Source: Toxorhynchites rutilus septentrionalis
Lineage: Eukaryota; Arthropoda; Insecta; Diptera; Culicidae
Assembly: GCF_029784135.1 (NCBI RefSeq)
Contig: NC_073746.1
Span: 113,768,035-113,832,034, forward strand
Direction: 5' to 3'
Length of the DNA stretch: 64,000 nt
Position numbers and translations under genes: made by a program. A model generated the notes under the pieces. It made no database searches. It was given only the letters and a program-made list of their open reading frames with translations, and had not been told where the DNA came from. Below are positions 38,001 through 50,000 of this stretch, in pieces. Numbering within the stretch: position 1 is the stretch's first letter; every line of letters starts with the position of its first letter.

Positions 38001-41000
38001 AATTTCGATGACCTACGTGTCAACGGATATATCGACCCAAAAGAACTCAGCATACTACATGAGCTGAATGGTCTCGGGATTTTTCAACAGATGGCGCCAC
38101 TAAAAATGAACAAGATTTATTTCGAGAGGTTCATCGGTCACTACCTCATGTGTGAAGTTTCATGACGTTTCGTTCATTTGTTCACAAATTACAGTCGTTT
38201 AAGTTTCACTACCTGAGCATTCGTATAGAAAATGGAAATCAATATCGCAATTTGATCAAACATTGTTTTTTGATGGGAAAAACCGCTGAACAATCAATAC
38301 GATCAATGGTTAACGAAATGTTATTCCACTTCTGCTCCTTCGAGAACAACAGTTTATCGTGTATTTAAAATGGGCCGTACAAGCAACGCAGATGCACCTC
38401 GCTCTGGAAGACCAAAAGAGACTACGAATACTGAATTGGTAAACAAGTGCATCGATTCGTTTTGAACGATCGTAAAGTGAAGTTACGCGAGTTAGCTGTG
38501 GCCGTAGGCATTCCAAAAGAACGAGTGGGATACATTTTGCATGACATTTTGGACATGAAAAAGCTATCCGCGCGATGGGTGTCACGTTTACTGACTGTCG
38601 ACCAACAACAGTGGTGCATTGATGACTCAACAACCGGTTTGGCGTTGTTGAAACGTAATCGAGTGGACTTTTTTCGACGTTTTGTGACAATGGATGAAAC
38701 GTGGATACATTACCACACTCCTGATGTCCTGAAGCATATTTCGAAGACGTTTCGTAATATAGAATCGAAATCGAAATATCGGAATCGAAATGTTGGAAAC
38801 TCGTTATACCAATTATAAAGGACTATTGTTTCTTGCCGAGTACATTGCAATAACTTTGTTTATCTTTATTTCTTCGCCAGGTCTCATCGTAGGTGCCATA
38901 ATCCGATATGCAGGCACCACCACTCCGATCATCCACGTTTCCGTGGACCCCCAACCGGACACTCAATTCAACCAGAGCCTTCCACCGGATACGCTATGGC
39001 TGACGTTCCCCGGTAAGCTGTCGCACGAAGCGAATTCGCCCACCCGGGCTAACAAAACCTACTCGTACAGCTTCCGGGGGGAGGTTGCAAAGCTGGAAGA
39101 GAACGAGATTGATCTGAAGGCCACCTTCGATCCGGAAATTTTCTTCAACATCATCCTACCACCGATAATATTCCACGCCGGGTATTGCCTGAAGAGGGTA
39201 GGTTTTAGTGTCATACGATATGATTTTCGGTTTTGTAATATGTGACCACATTTACAGAAATACTTTTTCCGCAACCTGGGAGCCATCCTAACCTTTGCCA
39301 TAATTGGAACAACGTTGTCGGCCTTCCTAATCGGGGCACTGATGTACGGATTTGTGCAAATGATGCCGAAGCTCAGTGGCAGCTTCACGTTCCTGGACAC
39401 GCTGTACTTCGGTGCTTTGATTTCACCGACGGATCCTTTGACTATATTAGCGATATTCAGTGATTTGCACGTCGACGTGAATTTGTATGCTTTGGTTTTC
39501 GGCGAGAGCGTCTTGAACGATGCAGTTTCGCTTGTGCTTAGTGGGTATGGTAACAATATTCTTGTAGATTTCACAATAATCACGCTTTGCTGTTGTCTCT
39601 CACTAGTGCTATTCAAAATTACGGGGAGCATTATTCAAGTACTGGTGACTTTGAAGGACACGCTTTACTTATGTCTTTGGGAGATTTCTTCAGTGTATTT
39701 TTCCTGTCGCTAATCATCGGTGCCTCGATGGGCTGTATCACGGCACTGATGACCAAATTCACCCACATTCGCGATTTCCCCTTACTCGAATCAGCACTGT
39801 TTGTATTGATGTCGTACAGCACGTTCCTGATAGCGGAGGCTGCCGAGCTGACCGGTATATGTTCGTTTTCTTTATTTGTACAAAGATTTTCACAGTATAT
39901 TTCAGGTGTCGTTGCCGTTTTGTTCTGCGGGATCTGTCAGGCCCATTACACATACAACAACCTGTCCGATGATTCGCGAACACGAACGAAGCAAATTTTT
40001 GAGTTGCTAAACTTCCTCGCAGAGAATTTTATTTTCTCCTACATTGGCGTATCAATGTTTACCTTCCCCAAGCACCACTTCGATCCGCTGTTCATCTCAA
40101 GCGGATTTGTAAGTTTGACATACTTTTTGCCCATTCAAAATAACACTAAATACATTGCTTAATTTCAGATTTGCGCCGCGATTGGTCGGGCAGTAAATAT
40201 TTACCCACTCTCGGCGCTTCTGAACATCGCTAGAAAACCAAAGATTTCGTGGAACTTCCAGCATATGCTTTTCTTTGCAGGTTTGTTAGTTGGAGAGCGA
40301 GATTTTTCAGTGCATTAACCGGTATATGTTATCAATAGGTCTCAGGGGAGCAATGTCATTCGCTCTAGCGATCAGGAACACCGTGTCCGATGCGCGACAA
40401 GCCATGCTTACTACTACTTCTCTCATTGTAATCGCCACCGTGATCATTCAGGGTGGTGCATCGAACTTCCTGTTGAACTGGCTGAAGATACCGTAATGCT
40501 ATTAGATTTTCGGCATGTGACGAATTTCATGCCGACTCGTCTTTGGGGTTGACAACACCATCTCAAATAGCAGTGGAACGTTGTGGGTGTAAACTTCATG
40601 GGTCTTTCGAACAACTTTGCATACTTGAAATATTAAAAAAAGAATTAGACTACTTTTTTAAAAGGGCCAACACAATATAACTAAGAGATTTTTTACAAAT
40701 ATAACTCAAAAACTATAATACCTATAAAATTAGAGTCAAAGGATAAAATGTAGAAAATTGTTTGAATTTTCATAAAAAAATACCAAACATTTTTTGGAAA
40801 AAAATATTTTAAAAATTAAAATCCGTACATCGGAAGATGGGCACTTTTATAGGGAAAAATGTAACGAGTAAAACATTATTTTTTCAGGGGTCTCCGTTCC
40901 AAAATGCCATACATTCCAGAAACCATAAAGGATAGAAAGTTGACGTCTTCAACGAAAGTTCATATTTTAATGAGATCTAAAATTTTGTCGAATATACTAT

Positions 41001-44000
41001 ATTACTATCTAGAATTTAAACAAAATTAGGATTAGTTGTGATTTTTTCAAAGAAAACATGAAAAAGTTGTTAGAAAAACTTGTTTTCCCTATAAAAGTGC
41101 CCATCTTCCGATGTATGGACGACTTGTTGGAAATTGTAAGGTCTATTCAATTTTTTTTGACAACTAAACACAACGTTTTTGAGAGAAATGAATTTTTTTT
41201 TGGCAGACTTATCTCACTTCTTAACTAGGCGAACCTAGCCAGAATTTTCACCTGCCCCCGGGCTTCTGAATGCCAAAGGGGGACTAGGCTCTGCGGAATG
41301 CACGTATCTGCATGCTCGTGCTGTTTCAGTCCTGACCGAGAAATTGTCGGACAATCGCGCAGGTGCTAAGGATGACCGACTTTTGGATGCCGGCCAATTC
41401 CTTCTCCATGTTCAACACCTTTAGCGCTTCCAGAAGTGTCTTCGGGACAGTTCCAGTTCCAGAGAGAACGACTGGAACAATTCTTGGGACCTCCCTTAGC
41501 CCCCACAGTTCCTTGAGCTCCACGGCCAATGGTCGGTATTTGCAGATTTTACGACCGTGGATCTCCTCCAGATTCTGGTTCAGTGGAATAGCGACGTCGA
41601 TGATGGTGACTTTGCGGTCGCTCTTGTCATAAACCATTATATCTGGGCGGTTGTGGTGGATCGAGAGGTCGGTCAGAACAGTGCGATCCCAGTACAGCTT
41701 GAAACGGTCATTTTCCAGGACAGGTGCAGGCAAGTACCGGTAGTTTGGTACGTTGTCTTCCAGTAGAGCACATTGGAGCGCCAGTTGTCGATGAGCAATA
41801 CGGGCCACGTTGTTGTGGCGCTCGGTGTAGGCTGCGTTGGCCAAAACGGGACAGCCTCCCATAATGTGCTCTATGTTTTCACCTGGTTGATGGCACATCC
41901 CGCAAATGTCATCAACGTCTTGATGCCAGACGTACCGCCTGCTGTTTCTCGTCGGCATTATCCTGTCCTGGATGGCTATCATGTCGGCTTCTACTACTGA
42001 AGAGAGTTCACCACGCGTTAGCCACAGATTAGATGCGGCCTTGTCGACGTGTGGCCGGTCCAGTTGATGGGGGTGGGCACCATGCACTGCCTTCTGCTTC
42101 CAAGCTGCAATCCTCTCCTCCACTGTCTGCAGATTGCAGTTGAGTTGGTACTCCGCTTGCGCCAAGTGCAGAGCGCTGTATCCTCTGTCGGCGGCGCAGA
42201 CAGCGCGGTATAGCGCGTTTTGGTTGGCGCGTTCTGCGAAGTACTCGCGCAGTTGTTGTACCTGGGCAACACACAGTGCAGATATGTCGACTATTCCAAG
42301 TCCCCCTTCTTTGCGTGGCAGTGAAACTCTCTCCAGTGCCGATTGAGGATGGTGCATTCCGGCCTCTTTAAATGCTTTCCTCATCCTCCTCTCAAGGTCC
42401 TCTAGGTCAGTTTTGCTCCATTTGACTACACCAAAACTGAAGGTCAGCAGGGGAACCGCGAATGTGTTGATCGCGCGTACCTTGTTCCTCGCGTTGAGGA
42501 AAGTCCTCAGGACACAGTTCACTCGACTCAAGAACTTGTCTCGCAGCTCCGTCTTGATGTCGGAGTGGCGAATCCCGGTGAGCTGTCGGAATCCAAGATA
42601 TTTATAGGATTCGCCACGAACCATGTATCTTATAAACTCGTTAAACATGTTTTATTTTTAAAATATTTTTTTCCGAAATTTTTTTTCGAAAAATGTTTGG
42701 TATTTTTTATGAAAATATAAACAATTTTCTACATTTTATCCTTCGACCCAAATTTTGTAGGTATTATATTAGGCTGTCAAAAAAGTCCTGCGGTATTTCC
42801 GCGAGGTGTCGTTGTAAGCGCGTAGTTCTAGTTGTATTCATTGTATCGAGTCATACTATAGCTTGTTGGAAAGGTATTTTATAGTCCTTGACGCGCTATA
42901 ATATAGTCCTTGACAGTGTTTTGTTTGGTTAAGTCGTTCGTGTGTTATAGTGTCGCAAATATGGAGTAAAATAAAGAGAAAATCCGACATATTTTACAGT
43001 ACTACTATGACAAAGGCAAAAATGCATCTTAAGCTGCCAATAAAATTTGTGCAGTTTATGGACCCGATACAGTTTCCATTTCCACCGCACAACGATGGTT
43101 TCAACGTTTTCGTTCTGGTGTAGAGGTCGTCGAAGATGCGCCACGCTCCGGAAGGCCTGTCGTCGAAAATTGCGACAAAATCGCTGAATTAGCCGAGAAA
43201 GACCGGCATAGTAGCAGCCGTAGCATCGGCCAAGAGCTGGGGATAAGTCATCAAACCGTTATTAACCATTTGAAGAAGCTTGGATTCACAAAGAAGCTCG
43301 ATGTATGGGTGCCACACACGTTGACGCAAGAAGACGCAGGAAGGTTCTGCTGTGTGTTTGGTGGGATTGTCAAGGAATAATCTATTATGAGCTGCTTCCC
43401 TATGGCCAAACGCTCAATTCGGACCTGTACTGCCAACAACTGGACCGCTTGAAGGTAGCACTCATGAAGAAGAGGCCATCTTTGATAAACAGAGGCCGCA
43501 TTGTCTTCCATCAGGACAACGCCAGGCCACACACTTCTTTGGTGAAGCGCCAGAAGCTCTGGGAGCTCGGATGGGAGGTTCTTTTGCATCCGCCGTATAG
43601 TCCGGACCTTGCACCAAGTGACTACCACCTGTTTTTTTTTCCATGACGAACGAGCTAGGTAGTCAGAAGTTAGCCACAAAAGAGGCCTGTGAAAATTGGC
43701 TATCCGAGTTTTTCGCCAATAAGGAAGCGAGCTTCTATAACAGGGGTATTATGAAGTTGGCATCTCGATGAGAACAAGTCATCGAACAAAACGGCGCATA
43801 TTTGACTTAAAACAGATGATTGTAACTAATTTTATGAACAAATGAAAATTCAAAAAAAAATACCGCAGGACTTTTTTGACAGCCTAATATTTTTTTATAA
43901 AAAATAAAGAAAAAAAATTAACCCTTTTAAAAAAGTAGTCTAATTCTTTTTTGAATATTTCAAGCATGCAAAGTTGTTCAAAAGACCTATGTGTTTCGCT

Positions 44001-47000
44001 GCTATCTGAGATGGTGCTGACAACGACCAGACGAGTTGGCATGAAATTCGTCATGTGTATATGTTGTTTGATTAAAACGTTTGCGTTTCTTCCCATCTAG
44101 CGTTGGAGTCGATGATGAAACCGAAGTACTACCATACCAGGGAGTGAGAAGTGTAAGTTGGCTGTTATTCCCAAAATTACATATATTTTTCAAACACGCG
44201 CAAATTACTTTTTTATACAAATGCAAATAATCCTCGGCAGATCTTTGTAAATATTGTTTAATCTTTTATTTTGCTTAATTTTTTTTTTCAAAACACATTT
44301 TCGAAACAAATCTTGCTTGACTAATCCCATCTGTAAGGTGTACAATTCCATGGAGAATACAGCCGGGGTATGTGTCAACGTTGTTCACTGAATGTACTTT
44401 TAATCAATGTGTTTTGAATGTTACCACCCTCTTCAATACTGTACCCAAAGTAGTGATTGTCGAATATGTTTTTCTTATTGTCTATTCTTCGTTTTAATTT
44501 ACGACTTTACATCTATTACCCTTGAAGCTTTTTTATGCTCTTGATTTACATTACTACACTGTCGCTGTGTTTGTGTTTGTAAAAAAACAGTGTTACCTGT
44601 CGAAATTTTCGATACATCATAGATTTTAACTCAATGCTTTATTTGATCTCTCTCATGCGCACGCCATCCTGTTCTGAAAACGATATTTGACCACGGCCCA
44701 CATTTTATATACTCTCTATGCTTCCGATATTCGCATTCACAAATAAAAAAAAATCCTCAGTCTATCGACGTCGGTTTAAATCTCAGTCAGCTGCAAGTCA
44801 ATAGAAGGACTAGTTCACTGGTAAGAAATTGTGCTATTATGCTTCTACTTCTATCTTTGCTACACTTCCGTTAACCATTTCGCAACCTAAACCACTTACA
44901 CTGTACTGGGCTGAACTTGTTGATATTTTTGTGCAAGAGTGGTCGTTATTTTACCGAATTAAGTGTGTTATAATCCTCCGTTATGATCTTTAGGAATCAC
45001 CAAATCATAATATGTAAATTTGAAGGAGTTCGTCTATAATCTGGCACGTACAGGGCACTTTCATAAAATTTTAAGACTGGCCCAAGATTTTACATTCTCG
45101 CAAAGCGAACAAAACTGCCCAAATATGTATGGTTGACGTAACCACCAACACCCGTCAGTGATGAAAAACGCCTTTTTCTTATTCTTGGTTGAAAAATCAT
45201 GACCAAGGATGGAAATTAAGCGAACATGATTCAATCCATGATTAATCGCAAACTGCACAGACCGCGATCTGTACAACTTGCGATCGTCGATTAATCCTCT
45301 CCCTTCCCAACAAAATGATATTATCTTGGTTACTCTGAGTTTATCAATATATCGCTTCACGGAATCTAGATAGGAGAATCGTAAGACTCTTTCCACTCGG
45401 TTTATGTGCAAATCGCAGCAGTAATTCGCTCCACGGAGTTACGTGTTTATAGTATACGATTCGCAGTCTCTCGCCCCCGCTCAGGTTGGCTTGCCACGAC
45501 TCGAATGTTAAAATTGACTCGCCGAATGTGTCTTTGCAGGCGAGACGGGAGACGGATATGAAACAAAACCGACACTCATCATCAGTCACTCACTTCGGCA
45601 ATTCAAAATCAGAGCGAAGTAATGTTCAGATCATGAATGTTCGTGGGTAGTAAACAGTCCGAACAATATTTCATCCCCAGGTTCGCCAACTTAGATTAAT
45701 CATTTGTAGCGTGCCCTCATGATAAACCATGAATCGTAAGAGCAAAGCTTTGGGAGTGCAGACAGTAATGATTACACTTCCATATCGCTCTTGTGAGATT
45801 TTCGCAGCTCTCCGTTTATAGTATTCTCTCTGCGTAGGCATGAAAAAACGAGAGCATCGCTCGTTGCAGGTGACGTCAATACATCTGACTAGTGGTATAT
45901 ATCTATTCATTGATCACTCGAAGCGATATATTTCCATCACTGATGATGACCGTGAAGAATTTATATATAATAAACCGTCTCTATTCAATAAATATTAGCA
46001 GTCAAGAGTGCACCGGAGTAGTTTAATGATTTTTGTTATTTTAATTTAAATGGAAAATACAGCTGGTGCTTATGTCAACCATGCATATTTGGGCAGTAAA
46101 AGTCATTGAATAATGACCCTTATTCACCAACGCACCACTTGTTTTATGTTGTTCATATTGTTTTGAGTAGATGCGGAAGATTCGATCCTTCGAACAGCAA
46201 AGCACTCCACAGGGTACCCAAGAAACAAACTCTTTCACTAAGATTTTCGCGCAGGGTTCAATAGAACTCCGAACGACACTATCTGGTTGCTTCAACGTCT
46301 GCCGCTGACCACACCACAGCCTAGTTAAAACTAATTTTTTTGGAGAAAATTGCCTGCATCTAAACAAGACTAAACAAGAAATCGTGCTAACCAAGACTAT
46401 GGTTGCTTCTGGTCTCCACCAAATCAACAGTCTATTGAATTAAAATGACCACATACTCGATTTAGCGTTCGTAGTCGAAACAAGTGACGTTATTGATCGA
46501 ACCGCCTTTGTGTCTCTTCAAAGTTGCCGTTCGTTCTTTGTATCGTTATTCGAAAAATTCGCAAACATTTTTTTTAGAGCAAGGACAAAGAACAATCGTT
46601 ATAGTATTCGTTCGATCAAAGTACTATATAATGATTTCCATATTGTATCGTTCCGTAGCTACCCTTAGAAAAATCCTCGGTCGAAAACTACTAAATACAT
46701 TTGGTAATGCAAAATTAGTAGAATGTACAAATTTTTTACATATTGTCAACAAACCCGCATCCCTACCAGAGATTAGTATATTTTACTCGATAACATCAGT
46801 AAGCTTGGATATTGTCATATCTGAAAACTGGTGAGAAAAGCGCGTATTAACCATTTTCATTGCTCCCATAAGACAATACGGAGGTATAATAAGGATATAA
46901 TTCTGATACGAGCATTTTCGGCGAGAAAATGTAGCCGATATTGGGCTTCCGAATCATGGTTCTGCTTGACATATGTGTTTATTAGTACGGTCGAAAATGA

Positions 47001-50000
47001 CTATAGATTGGTACTATTTACCAAAAAATTCGTTTTATTTACTAATTATTTCTCTCAGTGTACATTGATCTATGAAGATGATTGCTAAGCTGAATCCCTT
47101 TGCTTTCTGGATACTTGTTCGAGTTCGTAAACGATGTAAACAATTTACCGCTGAAATGACCTTCAGTGATAAGACTGCTGATTCTCCGATTCGTGCATCC
47201 AACTGGTTTGCTGATTTCTCCGAAAGCATGTACAATGTTAATTCACCAGCGTTTTCGTGCCCTAATATTTCACACCAGCTGTTATAAGTTCTACTGCGGA
47301 TTTTTAAAGAAATTGTTCATACGATCACCTTTGACATATCTCACCACTAGCATGTTATCACCCGGATTTCACAACTTTCCGGTTATAGCGAAGGAAGGGA
47401 TGGAGTTATGCTTGAAAGTATTCGTTAATAAACAATATTTGCCTGGCGCTTGTGCAGATAAAATGAAGAATTAGTGTGGACAATTCAATCGTTAGTTAGT
47501 GAAACCCCATAAACGCCACTTTTATCACAATTGACTTTTTGGCAGATTTTGAGTCCTTGTAAAAAAGCTAGTTCTACGAACCCCCTAAAATCGGGGTTGC
47601 AATCGGGGTTGTTTGAGAAACTCCGTAATCCATATTTCTAATTATCACCATGGGCAACGCTGCGATAGATATACAATTTCATTCATTGTTCAATCCGAGT
47701 CATAAGAAGCATGCGCTACTCAATCGACCGTTATTAAATAAAAAATAAAAAACTTCATCATTTAGGAATGTCTTGTGGCTCGGACTGGAACCCGGACATG
47801 TCCACGAAATGTAGGCGTGGTGTTCGGCGGACAGCAGAATACAAAGCGGAAGTCTTTGAACGGGCAAGAGTCAATGGAACGGTATACAAAAATATGAAGG
47901 GAAAGGATGTTCCAGCTGTGAAAGTAGGAGCAGATTGTTGAAAATACAAGCGAACAGGACTGATACTTGCAAAACTTGATCGATATCAAACGTCACTGGA
48001 AGAGAAATATATCGTATTGATTAGGTAAACCATTCAGAGGAAATACTTATAAATACTCAATCCCGCCACTGTCTAAAGTATTTTTCGGGTTGGGAATTCG
48101 TTTGACAACCCTTGTCCAATAAGCATATCGTTGTGATTGCCACACAATGCATGATTGGATACGGGAAAGGCATAGTTAGCCTCAATTAAGAACAGTGGGA
48201 GCATCGTTTTTTCCTCTCTCCTACAATACAGGGCATAACTTATGAACAACCCCATTCTTACTTGGTATGAACATTATAAACATTAAAAGTGCATCAAATT
48301 GAATTGAATCACTTCAAATCGATAAATAAACCACTGATTTCTCGTTTGTTTGAGAAACCCCCCACTAGCTTTAAAACTTAAAAATATTTTGAGCTTAAAC
48401 TGTCATATTGATGAAAAAGTGGTTTCACATAATACACTGCGTTTCACAACTATAGTACCACTCAATTTTTCTGAGTTTCCAGAGATATGTAAGAAGTCGG
48501 TTGAATTGAAACATATGGTGTAGGATATAACGACTATCTTCATTTGAAAGACTGGCCATTTGAACTTTATTGTTGTGTTCAGGCGCGAAACATTCAAAAA
48601 ACAAAAATTCTAGTGTTTCATAACTATAGAACCAGATGGAAAAACTCTCACTCCTTTACGAAATTAACGTCAATTTCACATGAATTACAATAAGTTTCTA
48701 ATTCGTAGGTGTCATTGAAATTGAAATTGAGTGGCCACCCCAAAGCATCAACTTGTGTGCATCTTGCTCCAACTAACCGTCCTTGAATACGACCTTCTCA
48801 TTCCCCTCCCCATTTTCAAGGCCACGAAAGTAATCGCTACGCGAACAGACACTCATTGGCCGAACAACCTGACCCCTCTAAGAGCGAACTTTGGCGATTG
48901 AGCTTTCGTCATGCTCTAGAGAGGTGGGATGGGATCTCTAAGCTCTCAAGCGTCTTCTACATTATCTTTTAGATAACATTTAATTGTGACTCAGTGGAGG
49001 TACACTGTTAATGTTTCAGTGTGAATATTTAATTTGAATATATAAATATGACATGATTACTAACTATCCTAATTATCCTAGATGAGAGATAGAGACAGGA
49101 TAGAGTGGTGTTGAATGATTATAGTTTGCCACTCCTACACTGGGGCTTTCGATGAGGATGTTGGAAGTTCCATTCCTAACAATGCATCTGAGCAGGAGAT
49201 CGGAATCGACTCTTGCAGCCGGGTAACTGCAAGTAAACAAACTATCAAATGCGAACGGGAGATTATTAGACTTGTTTTTATCAATGACATAATGAGCTGT
49301 GAAATCTTCGACCCCTCCATGCCTTTAATAAATATGGATCGCCACCATAAGCCTTTTATTGTCAAGCCAGCCGTTTTCAATATGACACGTGTGGATAGAG
49401 ATGAGGAGCAATATTACGGCTTCAGGCAAATTCTTTGATTTAAACGCTAAATTCTTTGATTTAAACGCTAAAATTTCGTCGATTGAATGAACCGGAATTC
49501 TCACAGTGGGCATAATAGATGAGGCTGTTAGCCGATTTCATCGAGAGTTAGATGGAATCATTTATATGAACATGTCATTGCGCAAACGATTTTTGTTCAA
49601 CCGACGGGTAAACAACCATGGTGGGATAGATATTTAGGGAATCTTCGGAATCGACTTAGGAAGGCACGAAAGCACGATGACCAAAAGGCAATTGTATGGG
49701 AATCAGAGAGCCAATTCAACTCCTTGAACCAAGCCTGCTTTAGGTCTTACATAAGTCGCATAGTGTCGTCAGGACAGAACCACATCAGCTTTGGACACAC
49801 TTCAAGCTACGGACACCGACCAATGGGATTTCACAGAATGTTTCCTACAAAGATAGTATGCACTTTGTCCAACTTCTATAAAACCACCCTGATTCTATTT
49901 CGTTGGAGCACGAACAGTTAGAATTTCAACAAGATACATTCATAGATTGTTGAATGCTTAAAATAAAGTATATTTAACTTCAATTTCGTTCAAAAGAGTT

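Larger units (their letters stand above)
40515..44056. mobile_element. DNA element with ~310-bp inverted ends, split by two later inserts
   Basis: Left arm (40515-40830) and right arm (42650-42769 plus 43885-44056) are inverted copies. Shared text includes TGACGAATTTCATGCC, CACCATCTCA.ATAGCAG, AACAACTTTGCAT.CTTGAAA, AATTAGACTACTTTTTTAAA and GGATAAAATGTAGAAAATTG. The right arm is cut by the mariner at 42772-43884. An RLE-type LINE fragment lies between the arms. No transposase of the host element is seen. It fills NHE8 intron 7, and its right end is 44 bases from exon 8. Confidence 0.7.

Noticed and set aside
39059..39631. Minus-strand 190-codon frame opposite NHE8
   Set aside because: Runs across NHE8 exons 2 and 3 and their intron in antisense; no conserved domain.
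41326..42648. 440-codon minus frame as a host gene
   Set aside because: Content is reverse transcriptase thumb, CCHC and restriction-like endonuclease, so it is a retrotransposon fragment.
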